Assembly (NCBI RefSeq): GCF_900114605.1
Contig: NZ_FOTP01000002.1
Location: 124,001 to 188,000, forward strand
DNA length: 64,000 bases
Direction of reading: 5' to 3'
DNA from: Bradyrhizobium sp. NFR13
Lineage (GTDB): Bacteria; Pseudomonadota; Alphaproteobacteria; Rhizobiales; Xanthobacteraceae
Made by a program: the position numbers and the translations under genes
The notes under the pieces: generated by a model
Told to the model about the DNA's origin: nothing
The model's database searches: none
The model's input: only the letters and a program-made list of their open reading frames with translations
In this document: piece after piece, positions 17,755 through 27,576 of the stretch
Position numbering within the stretch: position 1 is the stretch's first letter
Layout: each line of letters begins with the position of its first letter

Positions 17755-18936
17755 ATGCTGCCGCCGGTTCTCAATGTCATCGCACTGGCGTCCTTCGCTG
17801 CGGCGCTATCGCAGCGTGCGCTCGATCCGGTGCTGCCGCATGTGGCGGACGATTTACTCGTGACGGTCGCCGTCGCCGCGGGTCTGTCGTCCGCGCTCGC
17901 TTTCACCTTTGCGATCGTGCAGCCGGTGCTCGGCGCCGCCGCCGACATGTTTGGCAAAGCGCGGCTGATGATCGTCTGCCTGGTGCTGCTCGGTCTTGCC
18001 AGCATTCTCGGCGCGCTCACCACGTCCTATCCGCTGCTGCTGGCGACGCGCGTGCTTGCTGGCATCGGGGCAGGCGGGGTGTTTCCGGTGACGCTCTCGC
18101 TGACCAGCGATCTGGTCGGGCCGAAGCTGCGCCAGGTCGCGCTCAGCCGCGTAATGGCTGGTGCGATGACCGGCAATCTGCTCGGCTCGACGGCCTCGGG
18201 CGTGATCGGCGATTTCTTCGGCTGGCGCGGTGTGCTGGTGATCCTCGGCAGCCTTGCCATCGCTGCTTCGGTTGCGGTGGCGCTCGGTTTCAAGGGCGCT
18301 GCGCTCGTCAAGCCGACTGCGAAGGCCGATTTGCGCAAGCTGGCGCGGGGCTACAAGGTCATCTTCCGCAATCCGAACACGCTGATTGTCTATAGCGCGG
18401 TATTTGTCGAGGGCTGCTGCATCCTCGGCCTGTTTCCCTATATCTCGTCATTCCTGTTCGACCGCGGCGTCACCAGCCTGTCGATCGCCGGTCTCGTGAT
18501 TGCCTGTTTTGCTGTTGGCGGCCTGTTCTATACGGCGACGGTGTCGCGCATGCTGGCGCAGCTCGGCATCAACGGCATGATGATCTATGGCGGCATCGTG
18601 ATTGCGATCCAGCTTGCCGCAACTGCCTTCAGCCCCAACTGGCAGATCCAGGCATTGAGCCTGCTGCTGATGGGCTGGGGCTTTTACATGCTGCACGGCT
18701 CGCTGCAGATTTTCTCGACGGAGCTCTCACAGGAAGCCCGCGCCAGCGCCATGTCGCTGCACGCGTTCTGCTTTTTCATGGGCCAGTCGGTCGGCCCGAT
18801 CGCCTATGGCTTCGGCCTCGCCCATGCCGGCAAGATGCCGACGTTGCTGGTCAGTGCCGCCATCGTCTTTGCACTCGGCTTTACATCGGCGAAGCTGCTG
18901 AAGCAGCGCAAGCCTGCGGATGCGGGAAGCGCTTGA
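17755..18936 (+). CDS. MFS transporter (drug efflux / AraJ type)
   Basis: 393 residues with twelve predicted membrane spans. The N-half has the MFS pattern: VLPHVADDLLVTVAVAAGLS, then QPVLGAAADMFGKARLMI (loop 2-3 motif A, G-x3-D-x2-G-[RK]) and the span-5 segment GNLLGSTASGVIGDFFGWRG. It belongs to the proton-driven DHA1-like group of small-molecule exporters; substrate unknown. The start lies 31 bases after kdsA, so it may share that transcript. It converges on the Nudix gene. Confidence 0.85.
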   Translation: MLPPVLNVIALASFAAALSQRALDPVLPHVADDLLVTVAVAAGLSSALAFTFAIVQPVLGAAADMFGKARLMIVCLVLLGLASILGALTTSYPLLLATRVLAGIGAGGVFPVTLSLTSDLVGPKLRQVALSRVMAGAMTGNLLGSTASGVIGDFFGWRGVLVILGSLAIAASVAVALGFKGAALVKPTAKADLRKLARGYKVIFRNPNTLIVYSAVFVEGCCILGLFPYISSFLFDRGVTSLSIAGLVIACFAVGGLFYTATVSRMLAQLGINGMMIYGGIVIAIQLAATAFSPNWQIQALSLLLMGWGFYMLHGSLQIFSTELSQEARASAMSLHAFCFFMGQSVGPIAYGFGLAHAGKMPTLLVSAAIVFALGFTSAKLLKQRKPADAGSA

Positions 18937-18943
18937 CGCTGGA

Positions 18944-19393
18944 CTAGCGTGATGCGGCGGTCGTCAGCATCTGCAATATTTGTTCAGGCCAGACGATCTC
19001 GGTGGTGTGCATCAATTCATCGCGTGACCACCAGCGGTGATCCGCGATCACCTCGGCTTCGTGCGGAGTCCATTCGAGACGAGACAGTGCCGTTCCATCC
19101 GATCTCACGAGATAATATTTCTCGAACGAACTGACATATTCGCCATCGGGCAATTGTAGGTCGAACTCTCGGTTTGCTACGGGCTCACCGAGGGCATCAC
19201 GTATCAGACCCGTTTCTTCCCGGAGTTCGCGAATGGCAGCGTCATGGAAGGTCTCATCTTCCTCGATACCTCCGCCCGGAGTTGCCCAATAGTCCTGGCC
19301 GGCGAGGGCGCCTGCCTTGTGAACAAAACGAAAGAGCAAGACGCAGCCGTCTGGATCTAGGACAAGCAGGCGGGCGGATTTGCGCTGGCGCAT
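18944..19393 (-). CDS. Nudix hydrolase
   Basis: 149 residues from the ATG at 19393, which has GGGAGGA eight bases upstream; a longer frame exists but lacks support and runs antisense into the queF region. The Nudix box is complete: GGGIEEDETFHDAAIRELRE followed by ETGL (G-x5-E-x7-R-E-[LIV]-x-E-E-x-G). Such enzymes cleave nucleoside diphosphates linked to another moiety; the lack of further signature leaves the substrate open. YWATPGGG and WWSRDEL match MutT/ADP-ribose-type members found widely in Rhizobiales. Confidence 0.88.
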   Translation of the reverse strand: MRQRKSARLLVLDPDGCVLLFRFVHKAGALAGQDYWATPGGGIEEDETFHDAAIRELREETGLIRDALGEPVANREFDLQLPDGEYVSSFEKYYLVRSDGTALSRLEWTPHEAEVIADHRWWSRDELMHTTEIVWPEQILQMLTTAASR

Positions 19394-19430
19394 GGTTGTA
19401 TCCTCCCGTTTGCTTTGATGGCTGAAACGC

Positions 19431-19910
19431 TTAACCCCGTCCGCGATACGGCGCGACGCCTTGCTCGGGGACCCAGACGCCCTTGGGCAGCGTTCCGGTC
19501 TGCCAGAACACGTCGATGGGGATGCCGCCCCGCGGATACCAGTAGCCGCCGATGCGCAGCCATTTCGGCTTAATGGCGGAGGCAACGCGCTTGCCGATCT
19601 CGACGGTGCAATCCTCGTGGAAGGCGCCGTGATTGCGGAACGAGGCGAGATACAGCTTCAGCGATTTCGACTCGACCAGCCACTGGCCCGGCACATAGTC
19701 GATCATCAGATGGGCGAAATCCGGCTGGCCGGTGATCGGGCACAGCGAGGTGAATTCCGGCGCGGTGAAGCGCACCACGTAATTGGTGTCCTTCTGTGGG
19801 TTCGGCACCCGGTCGAGTTTGGCCTGCTCGGGGGAGGTCGGCCATTCCACGGCGCGGCCGAGCTGCAGGTCAGCCGGCAATTTCTGGGATTTGCGGGGTG
19901 TTTTCGACAT
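19431..19910 (-). CDS. queF: NADPH-dependent 7-cyano-7-deazaguanine reductase
   Basis: 159 residues, the short (unimodular) QueF form. It reduces preQ0 to preQ1 in queuosine tRNA modification. The active-site Cys57 is in [13 protein letters not shown], with D64 following; [20 protein letters not shown] is the NADPH/substrate region, and the C-terminus has the [10 protein letters not shown] loop. It lies 37 bases upstream of the Nudix gene on the minus strand and is divergent from eno. No queCDE genes are in the window. Confidence 0.96.
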   Translation of the reverse strand: MSKTPRKSQKLPADLQLGRAVEWPTSPEQAKLDRVPNPQKDTNYVVRFTAPEFTSLCPITGQPDFAHLMIDYVPGQWLVESKSLKLYLASFRNHGAFHEDCTVEIGKRVASAIKPKWLRIGGYWYPRGGIPIDVFWQTGTLPKGVWVPEQGVAPYRGRG

Positions 19911-19996
19911 AAATATCTCCGTTGCGGCGGTTCTTAGCCAATCTCCGGCCCGTCGTCACGCTGCACGGGGTTTTCCCGCCGGGAGGCTTGCTGTAG

Positions 19997-21322
<1,326 letters not shown>

Positions 21323-21365
21323 AGCGCAGAGGCGGCCTTCCGGGCCGAGCCAGAACTACGCGATC

Positions 21366-21399
21366 AACGCCGTTCGCTGAAATAGCGGGCGGCGTTTTT
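21366..21399 (+). terminator. Rho-independent terminator of eno
   Basis: AACGCCG-TTCGCT pairs with AGCG-GGCGGCGTT across a GAAAT loop, and a TTTTTC run follows directly. It lies 44 bases after the enolase stop codon. Confidence 0.8.
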
Positions 21400-21457
21400 C
21401 ATTGAATGCCTCCGACCGCGCAAGCGGACAACGCGACTCAATTTGTAGACGTCATCA

Positions 21458-21487
21458 TGATACCCCATTGCGGTCGCGAAGGTATCA
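21458..21487. promoter_or_regulatory. Inverted repeat upstream of the glycoside hydrolase gene
   Basis: TGATACC (21458-21464) and GGTATCA (21481-21487) are perfect inverted copies spaced by 16 bases, centred about 60 bases before the ATG at 21534. The geometry suits a dimeric repressor or activator. No T-run follows, so a terminator is unlikely. The regulator is unknown. Confidence 0.25.
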
Positions 21488-21533
21488 CGTTGCGGGTTCA
21501 GCCTTCTTCAGGCAATGCCGATGGAGAGCGCGA

Positions 21534-23540
21534 ATGCCCAACATCTTTAAGGTCCAAGGTTTCGGTGCACTGTCTGAGTGGAATGGACAGTTTTCCAGTA
21601 CGTCGGCCGATCAGGCGTTTCAGGAAATGGCGTCACTGGGATCGAATTCGATCGCACTGACGACGCGGATATGGACCGACAGTCGAACCGGCAATGACGT
21701 ACTCGCCGTGCCGGCCAAGACCGAAAGCGATGAGAGCCTGCTCGCTGGTTTTCAGAAGGCGCATGCAGCGGGGCTGGATGTTGTCTTCAAGCCCGGTATC
21801 ACAGGCCTCGACGGTACGATCTCGCACAGTCTGGCGCCATCTGATGTCGATGCATTCTTTGCGTCCTACAAGGCCGAGATTGTGCATCTTGCCGAAATAG
21901 CCGAGCAGGGCGACGTCGCCAGTTTCGCCATCGGCAACGAGATGAGCAGCCTGTCGGGCGAAGCCTATCGCAGCTACTGGACCGATATTATCGGCGCGGT
22001 GCGCGGCGTCTATCATGGCGAAGTGACCTATGCGGCGGCAACCGATGAAGCATCCAAGGTCAGTTTCTGGGATCAGCTCGATACGATCGGGATCAACGCC
22101 TATCCGCCTTTGACATCGAGTACGACGCCGACGGTGGACGATCTCGTGCACGCCTGGAACGAGGTGCCGTACAATCCATATTACGCAAAAGCATTCGATT
22201 ATCAGTCGCCGGTCGATTTCTTTCACTCGCTGGCGTTGGAATACGGCAAGCCGGTGCTGATGACCGAGGTCGGCTATCGCAGCATCGACGGCACCGCGAT
22301 CAATCCGGGCGGCGGATCATCGAAAGCACCTGCGGATCTGGCCGAGCAGGCCGATGCCTATAATGCCTTCTTCCAGGTCTGGAGCGCGCATGGCGGCACT
22401 TGGCTGAAGGGCGTCGAGTTCTGGCAGTGGGACCTCAACAACTTCTACTCGGAGACCGGCTATTCGGTCATGGACAAACCGGCACAGGATGTGGTGGCGC
22501 AGTACTTCCATGGGACAGGGGCAATACCGGGCATTACCGTCACCGGCTCGTCGATTGGCGATACGATTGATCTTGGAGGCGGCAACGACGTCATCTTCGG
22601 TGGGCTCGGACATGACGAGATCTATGGCGGCGCCGGTAATGACACGATTGTCGCCGGCCCCGGCGTTGCGGGCAAGCTCACGAGTACGACCATCACACTC
22701 ACGGGCTATGGCTCTGTCGTGAATGGCATCGGCGCGCAGGCGCAGGTTCTGGTCAACGGACAGCCGGTGTCTGGCCTGCTTGAATTCACGCCTGCGAGCG
22801 ATCCGTCGGGCTACCAGACCTATACGGTCACTTTCGACAATCCTGCCAGCATCTCCAGTGTCGCGATCAATTTCGCAAATTCCGAGCCCGGGCGTGCGCT
22901 GCATTTCAAGGACATTGCCATCAATGGCGTCGATCTGGTGCCAGCCGACGGCACCAATGCCAGCTCACCCGGCTCGTTCGATCTCTATGTCCGCAGCATC
23001 CAGTTCGACACGGCCAAGCATCAGGACTGGTTCTTCGGTGCATCGAGTGACAACGATGTCGTCCGCGGCGGCGACGGCGATGATTACATTGCTGGCGGGA
23101 TCGGCAACGACATCATCAATGGCGGCAACGGCACCGACACCGCCGTATTCTCCGGCAATCTAGCTGACTACAGCATTAACCGCAGCGGTACTCAGACGAT
23201 CGTTACTGACAGCGTCGCCGGTCGTGATGGCACCGACTATCTCACCAATACGGAGTTTCTGAAGTTTGCGAATGCCAGTATTGCCGTCGACACGCTTGGG
23301 CAAGCACTCGCAAGCAGTACTGGCAGTGAGAACTTTGCTTTCAGTCAGACGTCCGTGCACGCAGAAGTGCAGAATGGCGCGCAGAGCGAGGGGGCTGCGG
23401 AAGTTGCTCTTTCTCAGATACTGACGACGTCCAGCCATCCCGTCGCGGCCGCACCGCCCCCCGACGACACTCTCGGCGCTCATGATGTCGCGCTCGCGCC
23501 GGCGACGCCTCCGTCACATCACGACGTGCTGATCGTCTGA
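21534..23540 (+). CDS. Secreted glycoside hydrolase with carbohydrate-binding and RTX domains
   Basis: 668 residues from the ATG at 21534 (GGAGAG ribosome site). Residues 1-320 look like a TIM-barrel glycosidase of the GH113-like / 'GTA TIM-barrel-like' type: candidate acid/base E136 in FAIGNEMSS and nucleophile E245 in VLMTEVGYRS, plus IGINAYPPL. Residues about 335-375 carry RTX calcium nonapeptides (GGGNDVIFGG, GGAGNDTIVAG). A jelly-roll segment (SSVAINFANSEPGRALHFKD, INGVDL) looks like a calcium-dependent xylan-binding module (CBM60-like). More RTX repeats (GGDGDDYIAGGIGNDIINGG) follow, then an acidic tail. There is no Sec signal, so type I secretion is expected; no transporter is adjacent. 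Substrate may be a beta-mannan or exopolysaccharide; this is inference. Confidence 0.8.
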   Translation: MPNIFKVQGFGALSEWNGQFSSTSADQAFQEMASLGSNSIALTTRIWTDSRTGNDVLAVPAKTESDESLLAGFQKAHAAGLDVVFKPGITGLDGTISHSLAPSDVDAFFASYKAEIVHLAEIAEQGDVASFAIGNEMSSLSGEAYRSYWTDIIGAVRGVYHGEVTYAAATDEASKVSFWDQLDTIGINAYPPLTSSTTPTVDDLVHAWNEVPYNPYYAKAFDYQSPVDFFHSLALEYGKPVLMTEVGYRSIDGTAINPGGGSSKAPADLAEQADAYNAFFQVWSAHGGTWLKGVEFWQWDLNNFYSETGYSVMDKPAQDVVAQYFHGTGAIPGITVTGSSIGDTIDLGGGNDVIFGGLGHDEIYGGAGNDTIVAGPGVAGKLTSTTITLTGYGSVVNGIGAQAQVLVNGQPVSGLLEFTPASDPSGYQTYTVTFDNPASISSVAINFANSEPGRALHFKDIAINGVDLVPADGTNASSPGSFDLYVRSIQFDTAKHQDWFFGASSDNDVVRGGDGDDYIAGGIGNDIINGGNGTDTAVFSGNLADYSINRSGTQTIVTDSVAGRDGTDYLTNTEFLKFANASIAVDTLGQALASSTGSENFAFSQTSVHAEVQNGAQSEGAAEVALSQILTTSSHPVAAAPPPDDTLGAHDVALAPATPPSHHDVLIV

Positions 23541-23562
23541 AAATTCCGGATGGCCAAAACAA

Positions 23563-23593
23563 TTCAGCCGAGGCGATCATCACCTCGGCTGAA
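23563..23593. terminator. Bidirectional terminator hairpin
   Basis: TTCAGCCGAGG (23563-23573) pairs perfectly with CCTCGGCTGAA (23583-23593) across a 9-base loop, followed on the plus strand by CGTATTTT and preceded by CAAAA, giving T-runs in both directions. It separates two converging genes. Confidence 0.75.
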
Positions 23594-23617
23594 CGTATTT
23601 TCGAAATGTGCCGCGTG

Positions 23618-24298
23618 TTATTGCGGGGCAGCCGAGACCTGTGCAGGCTTCGGCGCCGCCGGCTTGCGGCGGATGCCGCCGCCGGTGACGGCGAGCACCC
23701 GGGCGATCGCCTGGCGCTGCAGGCTGTCGTCCTTGTCGATCGAGAAGTGGTTGGTCGTGCTGCTCTCGTTGACATTGGCGAGCTTGCCCTTGAAGCGGGG
23801 ATCCGCAGACACCGCACGTCCCCAGCCGGCGGGTACGTAATAGTTCACGATTTGCTTTACATTGTTGGGGACGGCATCCGGCGCCACCGGATCGAAGTTC
23901 ACGATCAGCGCCACCGGCACATTGTACTGAGCAAGCTTGCGGGCGACCGAAATGGTCGCGTCGGCGCCAGCCGAATGGCCCATCAGGATGATCGGTTCGC
24001 GGTTACCGGCCTTGTAACTGGCGATCATATCGTCCGCCTGACCGCTCCACAGCGTATGATTGCTGACCGAGGAGGCGACGCCGGCAGCCTCGAGCTTGTA
24101 GGCAAGCTGGTCCATGCCGAGCGAAAACACGTTCATGAGGCCACGATAGAGATAGACATGGCCGGGGCGGCGGCCGGGTGCGGCGTCGGCATTGTCGGAA
24201 CTGGCGAGCGAGCCAACAAAGAGCGACGACAGAATCAGCAAAACGGCTGCCGGAGAGGTCCACGACAGCCGCTTCAAGCCCATGGTAATGATCGACAT
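23618..24298 (-). CDS. Exported alpha/beta-hydrolase-fold protein
   Basis: 226 residues from the ATG at 24298. The N-terminus (GLKRLSWTSPAAVLLILSSL with cleavage near ADA) is a signal peptide. IILMGHSAGADATIS is a serine nucleophile elbow (G-H-S-A-G), FDPVAPDAV could supply the acid residue and NHFSIDKDD the His, so a full triad is plausible. A short Pro/Ala-rich tail follows. Likely a periplasmic esterase, lipase or thioesterase of unknown substrate. It is divergent from another hydrolase-fold gene at 24543, with 244 bases between. Confidence 0.75.
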   Translation of the reverse strand: MSIITMGLKRLSWTSPAAVLLILSSLFVGSLASSDNADAAPGRRPGHVYLYRGLMNVFSLGMDQLAYKLEAAGVASSVSNHTLWSGQADDMIASYKAGNREPIILMGHSAGADATISVARKLAQYNVPVALIVNFDPVAPDAVPNNVKQIVNYYVPAGWGRAVSADPRFKGKLANVNESSTTNHFSIDKDDSLQRQAIARVLAVTGGGIRRKPAAPKPAQVSAAPQ

Positions 24299-24542
24299 AG
24301 TGCTTTCTTTCTTCGGAAAAACCCGCGACATGTTCAGACATAAACCCCTGCCGTCAATCATGGTCCTGCCCCGATTCCCGGAATTGTGATGGGGGCAGTT
24401 GCGAAAGGGCCGTGGTGTGACCTGTGGGCGACAAAATCCTGCCGGACGCTTCTGTTTTGGGCATAGGCAGGTTTGTCGGCGCAGGCGAATTTGCTATGCA
24501 CCGGATCAGAACGGTGCGTGATGCACTCGGGAGCGACGGACG

Positions 24543-25793
24543 ATGATCGCGCGGCGACATGTCTTCCACATTGGCGGCTACGACCCGATTCTGCCGGAAA
24601 CGCAACTCGAGCGCTTCCGGCGTTCGCTATCGACGTTCGAGAAGACGTGGAGCGTGTCTGCGCACGCGTCCGGCGCGCTTGACGCTACGGACGTGAGCGC
24701 ATCCTGGCGTGCCCAGACATCCGGGCCGAATTGGAAGACCGAAACCACCTACGAGATGCTGCGCTGGGATGACTTGATCCTGCAGGATCACACCCGGGGC
24801 ATGCTGTCGCGACTGGGCGCTGCCTTTGTCACGCTGGGTGACTGGCTCGTGACGGGAACCCTGTTCCGCTTCTTCTATGCGAGCTGGAAATATGCCGGCT
24901 TCTTCCTGTTCTCCTATCTGTGGATCGCGGGTTTCGCCGCATGTGGCGCGGCGGTGGGTTATGGGCTGACCTGGCTGTTCGGCATGAATGGTGCGGCCGC
25001 ATGGATCGCCGGTGCGATTATCGCTGCCGCCGTCTTTACGGCGCTGTTGCACCATTACGGCTGGCGCAAGCCGATCAATCACGTGTTCGACGACTGGATC
25101 TTCTCGCGGCAATATGTCCATGGCCAGCGGCCGAAGATGAAGGCGCGCGTCGATGAATTCGCCAAGGTGATCGTGGCCCGCGCACAGAAGGCCGATGTCG
25201 ACGAGATCGTGATCGTCGGCCATTGCCTCGGCGCGGCGCTGGTGATGGAGGCGGTGGCGCGCGCACTCGCGCTCGACCCGGATCTGACCCAACATGGCCC
25301 GACTATCTGCGTGATGACGGTGAGCGCGACCATCCCGAAATTCTCGTTGCATCCCGCCGGCAAGAGCGTGCGCGAGGCGACACAACTGGTTGCAGATACG
25401 CCGGCGATCCGCTGGACCGAATATCACGCCCGCGACGACGTCATCAGCTTCTACCGCTTCGACCCGGTGACCTTGAAACGTCGCAGCCGCGACCGCGACG
25501 AGGGCAGGCCGAACATCCGCCGTGTCCAGATGCATGCCATGATGGGCATGGAGCAGTTCAAGCGCTACCGCTTCAGCTTCATGCGGATCCATTATCAGAT
25601 GGTGATGGGCAATCAGTGCCGCGCGCCCTACGACTATTGCATGGTGATCTGCGGTCCTCTGCCGTTTGACGAGATCACCGCGGGCGAAGGCGGCCTCAAA
25701 CGCTTTGGTGCGGATGGCGCGCTGCTGGACGTGCCGCTGTCCGAGATCTCATCCTCTCAATCGCAAGCCGGGGCATCCGTGAATGCCGCATGA
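24543..25793 (+). CDS. Membrane-associated alpha/beta-hydrolase-like protein with Cys in the nucleophile elbow
   Basis: 416 residues. The start HVFHIGGYDPILPETQLERF has the strand-loop of lipase-like folds. Two membrane spans lie at about 117-137 (YAGFFLFSYLWIAGFAACGA) and 150-170 (AAAWIAGAIIAAAVFTALL). Then VDEIVIVGHCLGAALVMEAV places C228 where lipases have Ser in G-x-S-x-G. RDDVISFYRFDPV holds a possible acid, and the His may come from VQMHAMMG. Cys nucleophiles occur in dienelactone hydrolases, but the family here is not recognised. The next gene begins 18 bases downstream, so cotranscription with the methyltransferase is likely. Confidence 0.65.
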   Translation: MIARRHVFHIGGYDPILPETQLERFRRSLSTFEKTWSVSAHASGALDATDVSASWRAQTSGPNWKTETTYEMLRWDDLILQDHTRGMLSRLGAAFVTLGDWLVTGTLFRFFYASWKYAGFFLFSYLWIAGFAACGAAVGYGLTWLFGMNGAAAWIAGAIIAAAVFTALLHHYGWRKPINHVFDDWIFSRQYVHGQRPKMKARVDEFAKVIVARAQKADVDEIVIVGHCLGAALVMEAVARALALDPDLTQHGPTICVMTVSATIPKFSLHPAGKSVREATQLVADTPAIRWTEYHARDDVISFYRFDPVTLKRRSRDRDEGRPNIRRVQMHAMMGMEQFKRYRFSFMRIHYQMVMGNQCRAPYDYCMVICGPLPFDEITAGEGGLKRFGADGALLDVPLSEISSSQSQAGASVNAA

Positions 25794-25811
25794 TGGCCTG
25801 ATCGGACGACA

Positions 25812-26399
25812 ATGACCGCGTCACTCCTTGGAACATATGTCTGGGCGATCGGTCTGATCGCCTGGTTCATCATTCGCTACCCCTATGCGCGCAAGGCCCG
25901 CCGTACGGCGACGTTGCGCGCGGTCGGCTGGGGCCGCGAACGCATCCTGCTGGTGATCGCCACTATCGGCCTGTTCGTAGTACCGCTGATCTGGCTGGTA
26001 ACCGGCTGGCCGGTCGCGCTGAACTATCAGCTGAATTATGCGGCGGTCGTAGTCGGCGCTGCCCTCTATGTGCTGTCGCTCTGGCTGTTTCGCCGGTCGC
26101 ACAAGGATCTCGGCCGGCAATGGTCAGCCAGCCTGGAAATCCGCGAGGCTCACCAGATCGTGCGTGCTGGCGTCTATCGCAGCATCCGCCATCCGATGTA
26201 TGCCTCGTTCTGGCTGTGGGCATTGGCGCAGGCGTTCCTGCTGCCGAATGCCATGGCCGCGCTGGGTGGACTGGTCGCGATCGCGATCCTGTTCTTCACC
26301 CGCATCGACTATGAAGAGCGGATGTTGATCGAGGCATTCGGCGACGACTACCGGGCCTATATGCGTGAAACCAAGCGTATCATTCCGGGCATCTACTGA
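25812..26399 (+). CDS. Isoprenylcysteine carboxyl methyltransferase-family membrane protein
   Basis: 195 residues with about five membrane spans. The C-terminal half has the ICMT/PEMT signature: LVRAGVYRSIRHPMYASF binds S-adenosylmethionine, and DYEERMLIEAFGDDYRAYM is the conserved cytoplasmic end. Bacterial members methylate small isoprenoid or lipid thiols, phospholipids or unknown carboxylates; protein prenylation is not expected in this organism. It lies between a hydrolase-like gene and an oxidoreductase in an apparent four-gene transcript, suggesting a shared small-molecule or lipid pathway. Confidence 0.8.
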   Translation: MTASLLGTYVWAIGLIAWFIIRYPYARKARRTATLRAVGWGRERILLVIATIGLFVVPLIWLVTGWPVALNYQLNYAAVVVGAALYVLSLWLFRRSHKDLGRQWSASLEIREAHQIVRAGVYRSIRHPMYASFWLWALAQAFLLPNAMAALGGLVAIAILFFTRIDYEERMLIEAFGDDYRAYMRETKRIIPGIY

Positions 26400-26439
26400 C
26401 GCGGCACCAGACCGCCGGACAGATTGAGGGGGAACGAAC

Positions 26440-27576
26440 ATGACTGACATCACATCCGGACTTGAACTGCGTTCGCTCATCAAGAGCAGCGGAGAACTGG
26501 AAATTTCGCTGCAGCAGGTGGCGATCCCGGCGCCGGGTCCCGACGAGGTCGTGGTGCGCATCGAGGCTGCGCCGATCAATCCGTCGGATCTCGGTCTCCT
26601 GCTCGGTGCGGCCGATCCGGCCAGCGCGAAAGCCTCCGGCTCTGGCGCATCCTCGATCGTCGCAGCAACCGTCCCGCAAGCCAATATGAAAGCGATGGGC
26701 GGCCGTCTCGACGAGTCGATGGCGGTGGGCAACGAGGGCGCCGGCACCGTGGTGAAGGCCGGATCGTCCGAGGCCGCGCAGGCGCTGCTTGGCAAGACCG
26801 TCGCGATGATCGGCGGTGCGATGTATGCGCAGTATCGCGTCATCAAGGCCAAGGAATGCCTGCCGCTGCCCGAGGGCACGACGGCCACCGAGGGCGCATC
26901 CTGCTTCGTCAATCCGCTGACCTCGCTCGGCATGGTCGAGACCATGAAGCGGGAAGGGCACACGGCGCTGGTGCATACGGCTGCTGCATCCAATCTCGGT
27001 CAGATGCTCAACAAGATCTGCCAGAAGGACGGTATCGATCTCGTCAACATCGTTCGAAGCGAGGAGCAGGAAAAACTGCTGCGCGGCATTGGCGCGAAAT
27101 ATGTCTGCAACTCGACGTCGCCGACCTTCATGGAAGACCTGACCGCCGCATTGATTGCCACCAATGCTACGCTGGCCTTCGACGCCACCGGTGGCGGCAA
27201 GCTGCAGGGCCAGATCCTGCAGGCGATGGAAGTCGCCGCCGTCAAGGCGATGAAGGTCTATAGCCGCTACGGCTCGACGACGCACAAGCAGGTCTATGTC
27301 TATGGCCGGCTGGATCTGCGCCCGATCGAATTCGTCCCCGCCGGCATGGCCTGGGGCATGGGCGGCTGGCTGCTGTTTCCGTTCCTGCAGAAGATCGGCG
27401 CGGCCGATGCCGCAAGGCTCCGCGCCCGCGTGGTCGCCGAACTCAAGACCACCTTCGCCAGCCACTACACCAAGGTGATTTCGCTCGAAGGCGTGTTGCA
27501 GCTCGACAATCTCCGGGCCTATGCGAAGCGCGCCACCGGCGAGAAGTATCTGATCAATCCGAACATGCCGGGATGA
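26440..27576 (+). CDS. MDR-family zinc-type oxidoreductase (quinone reductase-like)
   Basis: 378 residues of the medium-chain dehydrogenase/reductase superfamily. The GroES-like N-domain has DEVVVRIEAAPINPSDLGLL and NEGAGTVVKAG. The cofactor domain has TALVHTAAASNLGQML, a Rossmann turn of the non-zinc quinone-reductase type, and LAFDATGGGKL. Catalytic zinc Cys/His residues of alcohol dehydrogenases are absent. An insertion of about 30 residues (GAADPASAKASGSGASSIVA) sits in the N-domain, as in several rhizobial homologues. GAGGGGGAACG upstream contains the ribosome site. Its stop overlaps the start of the next gene (ATGA). Confidence 0.8.
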   Translation: MTDITSGLELRSLIKSSGELEISLQQVAIPAPGPDEVVVRIEAAPINPSDLGLLLGAADPASAKASGSGASSIVAATVPQANMKAMGGRLDESMAVGNEGAGTVVKAGSSEAAQALLGKTVAMIGGAMYAQYRVIKAKECLPLPEGTTATEGASCFVNPLTSLGMVETMKREGHTALVHTAAASNLGQMLNKICQKDGIDLVNIVRSEEQEKLLRGIGAKYVCNSTSPTFMEDLTAALIATNATLAFDATGGGKLQGQILQAMEVAAVKAMKVYSRYGSTTHKQVYVYGRLDLRPIEFVPAGMAWGMGGWLLFPFLQKIGAADAARLRARVVAELKTTFASHYTKVISLEGVLQLDNLRAYAKRATGEKYLINPNMPG

